A stretch of 52,600 bases of DNA. It comes from Dethiobacter sp. (lineage in GTDB: Bacteria > Bacillota > Dethiobacteria > DTU022 > UBA8154). Positions 6,269 through 15,492 of this stretch are shown here, piece after piece; the stretch's first letter is position 1; each line of letters starts with the position of its first letter. A model generated the notes under the pieces. The model was not told the DNA's origin. It saw only the letters and a program-made list of their open reading frames with translations, and made no database searches. The DNA lies in the NCBI GenBank assembly GCA_003605065.1, contig QZJM01000072.1, positions 1 to 52,600 on the forward strand, given 5' to 3'. Made by a program: the position numbers and the translations under genes.

Positions 6269-7318
6269 TTAACTGTTTACCCGGGACATTTTGCGATACA
6301 AATCTTCTTCCTCAGGGTTTATTTCCCGGGGAATATCGAGGATCAGTTTAATATAAAGGTCTCCATGGCTCCCATCCTTTTTGGGCATACCTTTACCCTT
6401 TAAACGAAGCTTGTGGCCGGTATGGGTGCGGGGAGGCACTGTTACCCGCACAGACCCGTCCATGGTGGGAACGGAAACCTTGGCACCCAACGCTGCCTGC
6501 CAGGGGTAGATCACTGCTTCTGCCTCCAGGTCATCCCCCTGGAGAGAAAAAAGCTTGTGGGGTACCACCTTAATTTTGAGGTAGAGGTCTCCCCGTTCTC
6601 CACCGGGTTCGGCTTCGCCGCCCTGGCCTTTCAGGCGTATTTTCTTACCATCCCTGGCATCCCGGGGAATCTTAAGTTTGATGTTTTTGACACCGGCGAC
6701 GTGGCCGCTGCCGCCACAAATGCGGCAAAAACTGTTGCCGACCAGGCCAGTGCCTCCACACTGGGTGCACAAGTCCTGCAGGGTAATCCCGAACTGCTTT
6801 TCTTTTCCAAAGTAGATATCCTCCAGGGTAACCTCCAGCTCCGCTTCCACATCAAGACCTCGCCGGGGTTGACGTGTCCTTCCTGCACCCCCAGGATTTC
6901 CCCCCGGAAAGCCCCCCCCGAAAATTGCTTCAAAAAATTCACTGAAACTGCTGTCCCCGCGCTCGCCGCCAAAATGAAACGTAAATCCCCCAAAGTCATC
7001 GCCAACGTCCCCACCGGCGTCTCTCCACTGGGCTCCCTGTCTTTGATCCCGGTACCGCTGGTAGGCTGTAAATTCATCCCCGTGCTGCCAGTTTGGGCCC
7101 AGGCGATCGTATTTGGCTCTTTTTTCAGGATCTTTGAGGACTTCGTAAGCTTCATTAATTAATTTAAATTTTTTTTCGGTCTCTTCCTTCTTTTCCTTGG
7201 GCTGGAGATCGGGATGGTACTCCCGGGCCAGCTTGCGGTAAGCTTTTTTAATATCACCTTCGGAAGCATTACGCTCCAGACCTAATATTTTGTAGTAGTC
7301 CTGAAATTTTACAGACAT
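6269..7318 (-). CDS. cbpA: DnaJ/CbpA-type co-chaperone with a half zinc finger
   Basis: The product has 349 residues from the ATG at 7318 (GAGGAA upstream; a TTG at 7342 is less likely). The J-domain covers about residues 5-70 with YHPDLQ holding the HPD triad. A Gly/Phe-rich linker follows (FGGERGD...GGGFPGGNPGGAG), then a C-terminal substrate-binding region. Between them are only two CxxCxGxG motifs (CTQCGGTG and CRICGGSG), where full DnaJ has four and E. coli CbpA has none. The protein stimulates DnaK. It is followed by cbpM, its likely modulator. A near match to the Noc site lies inside the gene at 6320-6335. Confidence 0.9.
   Translation of the reverse strand: MSVKFQDYYKILGLERNASEGDIKKAYRKLAREYHPDLQPKEKKEETEKKFKLINEAYEVLKDPEKRAKYDRLGPNWQHGDEFTAYQRYRDQRQGAQWRDAGGDVGDDFGGFTFHFGGERGDSSFSEFFEAIFGGGFPGGNPGGAGRTRQPRRGLDVEAELEVTLEDIYFGKEKQFGITLQDLCTQCGGTGLVGNSFCRICGGSGHVAGVKNIKLKIPRDARDGKKIRLKGQGGEAEPGGERGDLYLKIKVVPHKLFSLQGDDLEAEAVIYPWQAALGAKVSVPTMDGSVRVTVPPRTHTGHKLRLKGKGMPKKDGSHGDLYIKLILDIPREINPEEEDLYRKMSRVNS
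6320..6335. promoter_or_regulatory. Near-consensus Noc-binding site inside cbpA
   Basis: The 16-mer TATTTCCCGGGGAATA differs by one base from the Noc-binding consensus TATTTCCCGGGAAATA. It lies within coding sequence and could be a chance match; it gains weight only from the perfect site at 26046. Confidence 0.35.
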
Positions 7319-7437
7319 ACCCTTATTCCTCGCTTTTTCCAATCGTTAGAGCCGTGTTCCTTTCCGACGTTCCTGATTTTATAAATTATAGCAGAGCGCT
7401 GCTGCCAAAACAATGCGAACTTCTCTTTAGCCATGTT

Positions 7438-9270
7438 CTACATGCTGAGCTGTTTATTATGACGATCCCGTTCATTTTTATTCAGGTATTTTTTACGCAG
7501 GCGGATATTTTTGGGAGTGACCTCCACTAACTCATCATCTTCAATAAATTCAATGGCCTCCTCCAGGGAAAGGAGACGGGGTTCCTTCAGCCTGACCGTC
7601 TCATCCGAGCCGCTGGCCCGCATGTTAGTGAGCTGTTTGCGCTTGCAGACGTTGACCTCCAGATCCTTATCCCTGTTATTGACACCCACGATCATGCCTT
7701 CATAGACCCTGGTGCCCGGTTCTATAAAGAGGGTCCCCCGCTCTTCCGCCTGCAGCATGCCATAGGTGACGGCTTCCCCCTTCTCCCAGGCAATGAGGGC
7801 GGCCCGAAAACGGGTGCGTATTTCGCCCTTATAGGGCTGATAACCATAGAAACTGTAATTCATGACTCCCCTACCCCGGGTCTCCGTTAAGAACTCGGAA
7901 CGGAAACCTACCAGGCCCCGGGCGGGAACGAGATATTCCATGCGGACATCCCCGCCTCCGGCCGGCGCTACTTTGACTATTTCGCCCTTCCGCCGGCCCA
8001 GGTTTTCCATAACGGCTCCCTGGGCATCTTCCGGAGTAAGGATAATAAGGTATTCCACCGGTTCTGTGAGCACACCATCAATAGTTTTATAGATAACCTC
8101 AGGCTTGGAAACCTGCAGCTCGTAGCCCTCCCGGCGCATGTTCTCAATGAGAATGGAAAGATGTAATTCGCCCCGGCCGGACACTTTAAACTGATCCGGG
8201 CTGTCCGTCTCCTCTACCCGGAGGCTGACATTGGAATTAAGTTCTCTAAAGAGGCGTTCCCTCAACTTGCGGGAGGTGACATGCTCCCCCTCCAGACCGG
8301 CAAAGGGACTGTTATTGACCATGAAAGTCATCGTCAGGGTAGGTTCATCCACTGTTATCACCGGCAGCTGTTCGGGATTTTGCAGATCTGCCAGGGTCTC
8401 ACCGATATTGATCTCCTCCAGGCCGGCGATGGCCACCACATCTCCGGCGAGAGCTTTGTCCACCTCTATTTTTTTCAAGCCGCTGTACACAAAAAGCTTG
8501 GCCGCCTTCCCCTTAGCCAGGAAGCCGTCATGGCGGATGACAGCGATCTGTTCTCCCCGGTTTACAGAGCCGCGCTTGATCATACCGATGGCATATTTGC
8601 CCAGGTAGTTGTCGTGTTCCAGATTAGCAATGAGCATTTGAAAGGGGCCCTGGGGGTCGCAGTCGGGCGGCGTCACATGATCGATGATCGTCTCAAAAAG
8701 GGGCTCCATGTTCAAGCGTTCATCGGACCATTCCCTGACGGCCCAACCTTCCCGGGCAGAGGTATAGAGGACAGGAAAGTCCAGCTGACGGTCATTGGCC
8801 CCCAGCTCAAAGAAAAGATCTATTACTTCGTCCAAAACCTCCAGAGGGCGGGCATCGGTCCGATCCGCTTTATTGATCACTACCAGGGGCTGTAGATCCG
8901 CCTGTAAGGCCTTGCTCAAAACAAACTTAGTCTGCGGCATGGGCCCTTCTGAGGAATCCACAATGAGGAGGACGGCGTTGACCATGCTGAGGGCACGTTC
9001 CACCTCACCCCCAAAATCGGCATGGCCCGGAGTATCCACGATATTTATTTTTATCCCCTTATAATTTACAGCCGTATTCTTGGCCAGAATAGTTATGCCC
9101 CGTTCCCGCTCCAGGTCGTTGGAATCCATAACTCTCTCCACAACAGCCGCATGATCATGGAACGTTCCGCTTTGGCGCAGCAGACAGTCCACCAGGGTGG
9201 TCTTTCCATGGTCAACGTGGGCAATAATAGCTATATTTCGGATCTGTTCCTTAGGCAAATTTCCAACCAT
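7438..9270 (-). CDS. typA: Ribosome-associated GTPase TypA/BipA
   Basis: The product has 610 residues, as usual for TypA. The G1 motif AHVDHGKTTLVDCLL, RGITI, the G3 motif DTPGHADFGGEVER and the G4 motif NKADR are intact. TypA is a translational GTPase that aids 50S ribosome assembly and stress responses. The start at 9270 is 12 nt from GGGAGG, slightly long; the frame extends to 9300 but those codons overlap the ribosome binding site. It is followed by cbpA on the same strand, with a 119-nt gap. Confidence 0.95.
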   Translation of the reverse strand: MVGNLPKEQIRNIAIIAHVDHGKTTLVDCLLRQSGTFHDHAAVVERVMDSNDLERERGITILAKNTAVNYKGIKINIVDTPGHADFGGEVERALSMVNAVLLIVDSSEGPMPQTKFVLSKALQADLQPLVVINKADRTDARPLEVLDEVIDLFFELGANDRQLDFPVLYTSAREGWAVREWSDERLNMEPLFETIIDHVTPPDCDPQGPFQMLIANLEHDNYLGKYAIGMIKRGSVNRGEQIAVIRHDGFLAKGKAAKLFVYSGLKKIEVDKALAGDVVAIAGLEEINIGETLADLQNPEQLPVITVDEPTLTMTFMVNNSPFAGLEGEHVTSRKLRERLFRELNSNVSLRVEETDSPDQFKVSGRGELHLSILIENMRREGYELQVSKPEVIYKTIDGVLTEPVEYLIILTPEDAQGAVMENLGRRKGEIVKVAPAGGGDVRMEYLVPARGLVGFRSEFLTETRGRGVMNYSFYGYQPYKGEIRTRFRAALIAWEKGEAVTYGMLQAEERGTLFIEPGTRVYEGMIVGVNNRDKDLEVNVCKRKQLTNMRASGSDETVRLKEPRLLSLEEAIEFIEDDELVEVTPKNIRLRKKYLNKNERDRHNKQLSM

Positions 9271-9450
9271 TTTATCATTAATCCTCCCTCTAGGCAACAT
9301 TCAAAGTATAGCAGGTGAACGTTAAAGTAGCAAGAACGAATAAATGAAACTGAAAAAACTTAACCCGCCAGCCCCCTGCCTTAGCGAATAAACCTCAAAG
9401 AAAGGGCTTCATAGACCGGAACTGCCACTCCCGGTTTAAGCTATAAAAAG

Positions 9451-9487
9451 GTTAAACCCTTCGAAAACTCCGAAGGGTTACTTTTAT
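9451..9487 (-). terminator. Terminator of the tRNA cluster
   Basis: AACCCTTCG and CGAAGGGTT pair around a short loop, and TAACCTTTTT follows on the minus strand, directly downstream of tRNA-Arg. Confidence 0.6.
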
Positions 9488-9490
9488 CAA

Positions 9491-9567
9491 TGGCGCGCCC
9501 GGCAGGATTTGAACCTGCGACCTCCTGATTCGTAGTCAGTTACTCTATCCGGCTGAGCTACGGGCGC
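9491..9567 (-). tRNA. tRNA-Arg (anticodon ACG)
   Basis: It has a 77-nt cloverleaf with acceptor GCGCCCG/CGGGCGC, anticodon stem CTGA.. and loop CTACGAA, T-loop TTCAAATC, discriminator G and an encoded CCA. A34 is the target of TadA, which is encoded at 5184-5642. It is the last gene of a three-tRNA operon. Confidence 0.96.
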
Positions 9568-9573
9568 ATATTA

Positions 9574-9668
9574 TGGCGGAGAGAGTGGGATTCGAACCCA
9601 CGAAGCGAGCTTTTACCCGCTTAATCGCTTAGCAGGCGACCGCCTTCGACCGACTCGGCCATCTCTCC
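9574..9668 (-). tRNA. tRNA-Ser (anticodon GCT)
   Basis: It is a class II tRNA of 95 nt: acceptor GGAGAGA/TCTCTCC, anticodon loop CTGCTAA, a long variable arm, T-loop TTCGAATC and an encoded CCA. Confidence 0.96.
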
Positions 9669-9684
9669 GCGTTTAAACACTCTT

Positions 9685-9771
9685 TGGCGGAGGGGGTGGG
9701 ATTCGAACCCACGGCTCTTTCGAGTCACCGGTTTTCAAGACCGGCTCCTTAAACCGCTCGGACACCCCTCC
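9685..9771 (-). tRNA. tRNA-Ser (anticodon TGA)
   Basis: It is a class II tRNA of 87 nt: acceptor GGAGGGG/CCCCTCC (allowing pairing at its end), anticodon stem CCGGT with loop CTTGAAA, T-loop TTCGAATC, discriminator G and an encoded CCA. It is the first gene of the three-tRNA cluster. Confidence 0.95.
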
Positions 9772-9800
9772 CGGGTTTTCCTGGTTCGTTTTGTAGGGAA

Positions 9801-9829
9801 AGTATAGCACAAGATGGCCATATTGTCAA
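9801..9829 (-). promoter_or_regulatory. Promoter of the tRNA-Ser/Ser/Arg cluster
   Basis: On the minus strand TTGACA (9829-9824), a 17-nt spacer and TATACT (9806-9801) lie 30 nt upstream of the first tRNA. The near-perfect consensus fits a stable-RNA promoter. The rest of the gap up to serS (9830-10080) shows nothing I recognise. Confidence 0.8.
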
Positions 9830-10080
9830 CCAACAACCACGAAGCGCAGGGCCTGAGGTGCCAGTTTTAAGGCTGCCGCGGGAGACGAAATAAACCATTT
9901 TTCATGGCCACCCCCGCAGTTTCAATTGCTAAAATTAAAAGAAGGATAAAGTCAAAAGGTTGTTTTGGTGATACTTTTTGGCCTTGTTTGTCTACCCTGA
10001 AACAAAACCCGGGGATGAAGCCCAAATCAGAAATCTTAGCAGCAGAAGAACATAATTAAAAAGCAAAGTAAAATAATAGA

Positions 10081-11370
10081 TCAGCCCTGAGCCGGCCGGA
10101 TAATTCCTTCGTGAGAAGGTGGGAAATAGGGCCGCAGCACCTCGGGGATAACCACGCTGCCGTCAGCCTGCTGATAATTTTCCAGGATGGCGGCCAGGGT
10201 CCGCCCGATAGCTACTCCCGAGCCATTCAGGGTATGAACGAACTCCGCTTTAGCCCCCGGAGCAGGCCGAAAGCGTATTCCGGCACGACGGGCCTGGAAA
10301 TCACGAAAATTACTGCAGGAAGAAACCTCCCGGTAAGCGCCGTAAGCGGGAAACCAGATTTCCAGGTCATATTTTTTGGCGGCAGCAAAGCCCAAATCTC
10401 CTGTGCACATGAGCACTACACGGTAAGGTATACCCAGAAGCTGTAATACTTTTTCGGCGTTGTTTACCAGCTTCTCCAGCTCCTCGTTAGAATTCTGAGG
10501 CAATGTAAATTTAACCAGCTCCACTTTATTAAACTGGTGCTGCCTGATAAGGCCCCGCGTATCCCTGCCGTGAGCTCCGGCCTCGGCACGGAAGCAGGCG
10601 CTGTAAGCGACGTAGTACAGCGGCAGCTGCTCTGCGGGAAGAATTTCCTCGCGGTGCATATTGGTTACGGGAACCTCGGCAGTGGGAATGAGCCAGTATT
10701 CCGTTCCGGCCACATTAAAGGCATCTTCGGCAAACTTAGGAAACTGCCCGGTGCCCACCATGCTCTGGCTGTGGACTAAAAATGGGGGGAATATTTCCTT
10801 GTAGCCGTGCTCGCCGGTATGCAGATCCAGCATAAAGTTAATCAAGGCCCTTTCCAGCCGGGCACCCTCACCCTGGTAAAGGACAAAGCGAGACCCCGTT
10901 ATTTTACCGGCCCGGGGAAAATCCAGGATGCCCGAAAGCTCACCAATTTCCCAGTGAGCCCTGGGGGAAAAAGCAAACTGCGGGGCCTCCCCCCAGCGGC
11001 GAACCTCAACATTGTCTTCTTCCGCTGAACCGACGGGAACCTCGGGATCAGGGAGATTTGGTATATGTAGAAGGATTTTTTCCAGATTCTCTTCGATTTC
11101 TTTAAGCTCTTCATCCAGAGTTTTGATGCGCTCGTTTACATTGCGCATCTGTCCCATAAATTCTTCTGCATCCAGGCCCTCCTTTTTTAAGCGGCCCACT
11201 TCCCTGGAAACGGTATTGCGCTGGTATTTTAAAGCTTCAACTTCCTGAAGCAGGTCCCGGCGCCTCATATCCAGCTGTAAAAATTCCTCCAGGGCAGCTT
11301 TTTCTCCCTTGGCATTGATGGCCTGGCGCACTGCTTCCGTATTTTCCCGGACAAAACGTAAATCCAGCAT
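10081..11370 (-). CDS. serS: Seryl-tRNA synthetase
   Basis: The product has 429 residues, with a long N-terminal coiled-coil arm (about residues 28-105, heptad-like E/K/R/L) that grips the long variable arm of tRNA-Ser. The class II catalytic domain follows, with motif 2 in [24 protein letters not shown] and motif 3 in [26 protein letters not shown] is 9 nt from the ATG. It lies 85 nt downstream of argS but behind a terminator. The serine tRNAs of the cluster at 9574-9771 lie just downstream on the same strand. No T-box is seen in front of the gene. Confidence 0.97.
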   Translation of the reverse strand: MLDLRFVRENTEAVRQAINAKGEKAALEEFLQLDMRRRDLLQEVEALKYQRNTVSREVGRLKKEGLDAEEFMGQMRNVNERIKTLDEELKEIEENLEKILLHIPNLPDPEVPVGSAEEDNVEVRRWGEAPQFAFSPRAHWEIGELSGILDFPRAGKITGSRFVLYQGEGARLERALINFMLDLHTGEHGYKEIFPPFLVHSQSMVGTGQFPKFAEDAFNVAGTEYWLIPTAEVPVTNMHREEILPAEQLPLYYVAYSACFRAEAGAHGRDTRGLIRQHQFNKVELVKFTLPQNSNEELEKLVNNAEKVLQLLGIPYRVVLMCTGDLGFAAAKKYDLEIWFPAYGAYREVSSCSNFRDFQARRAGIRFRPAPGAKAEFVHTLNGSGVAIGRTLAAILENYQQADGSVVIPEVLRPYFPPSHEGIIRPAQG

Positions 11371-11415
11371 ATTTTTTATCCCACCTAATCATCTTTTAAA
11401 AGATCATTTTACCGG

Positions 11416-11451
11416 GGTAAAAAAACAGCGGCTTTGCGGCTGTTTTTTACC
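11416..11451 (-). terminator. Terminator between argS and serS
   Basis: GGTAAAAAACAGC pairs with GCTGTTTTTTTACC on the minus strand, a long A/U-flanked stem that is also its own U-run. It lies just after the argS stop. Confidence 0.7.
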
Positions 11452-11455
11452 GCGT

Positions 11456-13192
11456 TTACATTTCCTCAGGCGCCTCTATTCCCAGCAGAGCCAGGCCATT
11501 ATGCAGGACAACACGAACGCCCTTGATCAGCAGGAGCCGTGCTCTCCTCAGGTTTTGGTCTGCGGTAAGAACAGGGCAGTTATGATAAAATTTATTAAAA
11601 TCCCTGGCCAGATCCACAAGATAGCGTGCCAGGTAAGAAGGACGGTAGTCCTGCGCCGCACGCCTGACCTGCTCCCCAAAGCGCGCCAGGGTAATAACAA
11701 GCTGCTCCTCTTCGGGAGAGCTTAAAAAGCCTGTTTCCAGGAGAGCGGGGAAATTATGCTCCAAAGCCAGAGAAACCTCTTCCCCTTCCTGAGCTGCCTT
11801 TCTAAAAATACTGCAGATCCTGGCATGGGCATACTGGACATAAGGGGCCGTTTCCCCGGAAAAATCCAGTACTTTATCCCAATCGAACTCTATATCTTTA
11901 ATGCGGTCGTTTATTAAATCGCCGAATATAACCGCACCCAGGCCTACCATACGCGCCGCATTTTCCTTATGGAGCAAATCCGGGTTTTTCTCCCGGATAA
12001 TGTTATGAGCCAGATCCAGGGCCCTGTTAAGAACATCTTCCAGGAAAACGACCCGGCCTTCCCGTGTGGACATTCGACCTTCCTTAAAATGAATCAACCC
12101 GAAGGGAATGTGGACACAGTCCTGGGCCCAGGAATAACCCAATAACTCCAGGATTTTGAAAAGCTGCTTAAAATGCAGGGTCTGTTCGGCGCCTACCACA
12201 TACAAAAGTTTATGGAAACGGTATTGTTCATACCTGTAAATAGCGGCCGCCAGGTCCCTGGTTATATACAGGGTAGCACCATCTTTTTTGCGCAGCAGGC
12301 AGGGAGGCAGCCCGTAAGGCTCCAGATCCGCGATCAGGGCTCCCTGGCTTTCTTTAGCCAGTCCTTTTTCCACAGCCAGCCCGATGGTCCCCTCCAGCAG
12401 GGGGTTATAAAAGCTTTCCCCCTGGTAAGAATCAAACCGGATTCCCAGGAAGCTGTAAAGCCTTTTAAATTCTTCCAGGCTTAAAGCACGGAAGCGCTCC
12501 CAGAGCTGCACGGCTTCCGCCTCGTTCATTTCCAGGTTTCGGAACCAGAGACGGGCCTCCTCCTCCAGTTCGGGGTTTATCTCCGCTTCCTTATGAAAAA
12601 GGACGTAAAGGTTATAGAGATAATGGACAGGGTCCTCTTCCAGGCGGGAGCCATCACCCCAGCGTTTGTAAGCCACAATTAGCTTGCCAAACTGGGTGCC
12701 CCAGTCTCCCAGGTGGTTAACCCCCACTACACGGTAGCCCATGATGCTGTAAAGACGGTAAAGGGCGCTGCCGATTACCGTGGAGCGCAGGTGCCCGATG
12801 CCAAAAGGTTTGGCAATATTAGGAGCGGAATAATCGATAACTACGGTTTGTCCCTGTCCTTCCCCGTTGCGGCCGTACTCCGGACCCAGTCTTGTAATTT
12901 CCGGTAAAAGCCTGGAAAACAGGTAAGGGCGGTGCACATAAAAATTAAGGTACGGCCCTGCACTCTGGACCTTTTCCAGGTATTCCGCAGGCTTTATTTT
13001 GGCGGCAAGCTCGGCGGCGATAATATGGGGCGGCCTTTTCTGGGAGCGGGCCAGCCCATAACAGGGAAAAGCATATTCCCCCAGGCCCGGCTCCGGCGGA
13101 ATTTCCAGGGAAAAAGCCACTTCCCCGGGGTCCATGCCGGTAAGGGAAGAAAGCAGGTAACAGATCTCTTCTTTAAAGGCAAGCAAGCTCAA
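11456..13192 (-). CDS. argS: Arginyl-tRNA synthetase
   Basis: The product has 578 residues from a TTG start with AAGGA 6 nt upstream. An N-terminal Add-1 tRNA-binding domain is followed by the class Ia catalytic core with its HIGH-type signature in SAPNIAKPFGIGHLRSTVIG. The KMSKS position is degenerate (RMSTREGRVV), as in many ArgRS. The C-terminal all-helical DALR anticodon-binding domain ends in LALLGIEAPEEM, a normal ArgRS terminus. It charges tRNA-Arg, one isoacceptor of which (ACG) is encoded 1.9 kb downstream. Confidence 0.97.
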   Translation of the reverse strand: MSLLAFKEEICYLLSSLTGMDPGEVAFSLEIPPEPGLGEYAFPCYGLARSQKRPPHIIAAELAAKIKPAEYLEKVQSAGPYLNFYVHRPYLFSRLLPEITRLGPEYGRNGEGQGQTVVIDYSAPNIAKPFGIGHLRSTVIGSALYRLYSIMGYRVVGVNHLGDWGTQFGKLIVAYKRWGDGSRLEEDPVHYLYNLYVLFHKEAEINPELEEEARLWFRNLEMNEAEAVQLWERFRALSLEEFKRLYSFLGIRFDSYQGESFYNPLLEGTIGLAVEKGLAKESQGALIADLEPYGLPPCLLRKKDGATLYITRDLAAAIYRYEQYRFHKLLYVVGAEQTLHFKQLFKILELLGYSWAQDCVHIPFGLIHFKEGRMSTREGRVVFLEDVLNRALDLAHNIIREKNPDLLHKENAARMVGLGAVIFGDLINDRIKDIEFDWDKVLDFSGETAPYVQYAHARICSIFRKAAQEGEEVSLALEHNFPALLETGFLSSPEEEQLVITLARFGEQVRRAAQDYRPSYLARYLVDLARDFNKFYHNCPVLTADQNLRRARLLLIKGVRVVLHNGLALLGIEAPEEM

Positions 13193-13350
13193 TCACTGTC
13201 CTTTGCTGCATCCAGGTATGTAACCTTTTTTCTTATTCTACCTTAAATAAAGTTGGAAAACAATGGGACAGGTAAAAATAGCCTGTGGCTGACTAGATAG
13301 TTGTACCGGTCATTATAGCCATTCTGCCCGGTAATTATGAATTATGTGGC

Positions 13351-15492
13351 CTACTCCGGATTAATATAGAAAGGATACTTGAATTCCAGAACCGGGGAGG
13401 GATAGCCAAAAGGCGGCTTCCAGGGCTCGCCCTCCACGTATAAAACAATACTATTTAGCTGGAAGTTGCTGCCAAGAGTCAGCAGTATTGAATCCAAAAA
13501 GAGTGTCGCCAGTGCTTTCTCTTCCAGGCTTCCCTCCGGTGGAAATAATTTTATAAAGGAAGAATCCCAGTCCAGGATAATTTCTTCCCGCATAACCTTA
13601 ATGGTGCGCGGCTCCGGCACTAACGGAAGGAAACGCCTGCTTTCCGCCAGAAGGATCCTGAGCAGATCCTCAGGGGTATTATATTTATTCCCCAGCCGTA
13701 CTGCCTCACGGGGAAGCAGGAAATAACGTTCTCCGGAGCGGTAGGGGAGATAAAGCATTGTTTTACTCTTAGCAGGGGGACGCGAAGGAAAGACACCATT
13801 AATCATAAAGCCTCCGGCACCGAAGGCCTGAGCCTTCTTTCCTTCCACCAGAAAACGGATCCCTTCGACAGAAGAGAACTGGGAGGCCGTAAGTACCAGG
13901 GAATCAATGATGCCGGTAACCTGCCTGGAATCTCCCAGCCGGTTAAGTTCTTCGGGAAGATCAATCAGGGCGATACCATCCTCAAATATTACTTTAATGC
14001 CGGCATCTTTGGGGATAGTGCGGGAAAGGCCGCTCAAACGGCGCGGCCCTTTAACAAGCTCGTTAACGGCAGCCTGCAGGACTTGGTCAGTTGTCTTTAC
14101 ACTGCGGCTTACAGGAACCAGGTGCAGGGCATAGTCATCATAAAAATAGAGGGTCAGGTAAAGCTCTTCTCCTGATTTGGTAAAAGTAACGGGACGGTAC
14201 AATTCCTTGCCCTGTTCCAAATCTTCGCCTGTCTCTATTTCCTGTGAAAAATCGGCGGCAGGCATATCCAGAATAAAAATATTCCCCTCATTTCCCGCCA
14301 GGGCCAGAATGTTTCCATCACTTGACAGGGCGATTTTTTCGATACGGCTGGCCATTTCTATTTCCTGCAGGGTGTGGCCGTCTCTGTCAAGCACCAGTAC
14401 CCTGCTGAAGTCTTCACTGTACTCCTGCCAGGAGGAAGCCACGATCCTCTCCCCATAGCGGGAAGTCTGTATATACGCACCGCTGGGTATTTTCTTTTCC
14501 CATAACAAAAAGCCATCCTTGTGAAACAGGAAGAGGTTGCTGCCAACCCCGGGAAAGGAGCTGTAGGCAAGTATATGCTCCCCTTTTTCCGTCAAGTTCA
14601 GTGAACTGATTTCCGTGCTCAGGGAGTGGCGCCACATAAGCAGGGGGGATGTTTCCCCCTTCGGTTCCAGGTTATAAAAATAAAGCACATTCCCGCTGTA
14701 AATAACAGCAAACTCCCCGTTCCCGGAAATATCAGCCGCGGAAGCTTTTTCGGTCCACAGGATTTCCCCGTTTTTCAGAGCTGCCAGGCTGTTCCCCTCC
14801 GGCCCTTTTTCCAGGTAGTAAAGTTTATCTTCAGACAGGAGGTCAAGCTGCAGAAGTGGGCCTGTTTCTTTTTCCCACAACAGAGTTCCCCACTGGTCAA
14901 AAAGATAAAGCTTATAAGCACTGTTTCCTTCTTTTATGGATACGGCCAGGCATTCGCTATCCCGGGACAGGGCCATCTGCTCCACTACTCCTTCAAAACT
15001 CTTTTCCCAGGAGGTGCGGCCGTTATAATGTAAAAAATATACTTTTCCCTGGTCTGTTCCCACGGCGATATAATACCCGTTAGCGTCCAGTTCAGCGACT
15101 ACAGGAAGGCCTTGGAAAGCAGCTTCCCATTTCAGGCGGCCCTGGTTGTCCAGCATATTAACGGATCGGGCATCGGAGCTAAAGAGGATCTCTTTTCCGG
15201 AACCGGAGAGAGCAAGGGCATAGATCTTCATTTCCGGATTCATTACAGAAAAACGGCCTCTTAAAAGCATGTCACCACCGGTATTTTCGAGGCCTGTTAC
15301 CACCGGTTCTATGGGCGACTCCTGGGAATAAGGGATGAACGGAGCACAGGCAGAGCTTAAAAGAAGCAGCAGAAGCAGTACAAAGGCCCATGTTCCAGGA
15401 ATACAAACACAAGCCCCACCCAGGCAGGCATTTCTCCGGAAGAAATCTTTTTTCTTTTTTCTGTTTTTCCTGTAAAGTTTATAAAAAGTCAT
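13351..15492 (-). CDS. Lipoprotein with beta-propeller and two GerMN domains
   Basis: The product has 713 residues. A K/R-rich N-terminus and the hydrophobic stretch WAFVLLLLLLLSSAC form a lipoprotein signal peptide with the lipid-carrying cysteine near residue 49. Residues about 75-410 contain repeated blades ending in W-E motifs (LKWEAAF, TSWEKSF, LLWEKET, LLWEKKI), like PQQ/WD-type beta-propellers. Residues about 450-570 and 590-700 look like two GerMN domains (VLQAAVNELVKGPRRL...GIALIDLPEEL and TPEDLLRILLAESRRFLPL). GerMN is found in GerM and other spore-envelope proteins. It is likely anchored outside the membrane; the exact role is unknown. It is transcribed away from the upstream kinase after a 400-bp gap. 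Confidence 0.75.
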   Translation of the reverse strand: MTFYKLYRKNRKKKKDFFRRNACLGGACVCIPGTWAFVLLLLLLLSSACAPFIPYSQESPIEPVVTGLENTGGDMLLRGRFSVMNPEMKIYALALSGSGKEILFSSDARSVNMLDNQGRLKWEAAFQGLPVVAELDANGYYIAVGTDQGKVYFLHYNGRTSWEKSFEGVVEQMALSRDSECLAVSIKEGNSAYKLYLFDQWGTLLWEKETGPLLQLDLLSEDKLYYLEKGPEGNSLAALKNGEILWTEKASAADISGNGEFAVIYSGNVLYFYNLEPKGETSPLLMWRHSLSTEISSLNLTEKGEHILAYSSFPGVGSNLFLFHKDGFLLWEKKIPSGAYIQTSRYGERIVASSWQEYSEDFSRVLVLDRDGHTLQEIEMASRIEKIALSSDGNILALAGNEGNIFILDMPAADFSQEIETGEDLEQGKELYRPVTFTKSGEELYLTLYFYDDYALHLVPVSRSVKTTDQVLQAAVNELVKGPRRLSGLSRTIPKDAGIKVIFEDGIALIDLPEELNRLGDSRQVTGIIDSLVLTASQFSSVEGIRFLVEGKKAQAFGAGGFMINGVFPSRPPAKSKTMLYLPYRSGERYFLLPREAVRLGNKYNTPEDLLRILLAESRRFLPLVPEPRTIKVMREEIILDWDSSFIKLFPPEGSLEEKALATLFLDSILLTLGSNFQLNSIVLYVEGEPWKPPFGYPSPVLEFKYPFYINPE

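Noticed and set aside
6413-7162. Plus-strand frame of 249 codons opposite cbpA
   Set aside because: It is the antisense shadow; the minus strand has the J-domain and cysteine motifs.
8281-8895. Plus-strand frame of 204 codons opposite typA
   Set aside because: It is the antisense shadow of a conserved GTPase gene, with no start signal.
9830-10080. A small gene or RNA in the gap between the tRNA promoter and serS
   Set aside because: No frame with a start signal, no conserved RNA fold and no terminator could be supported.
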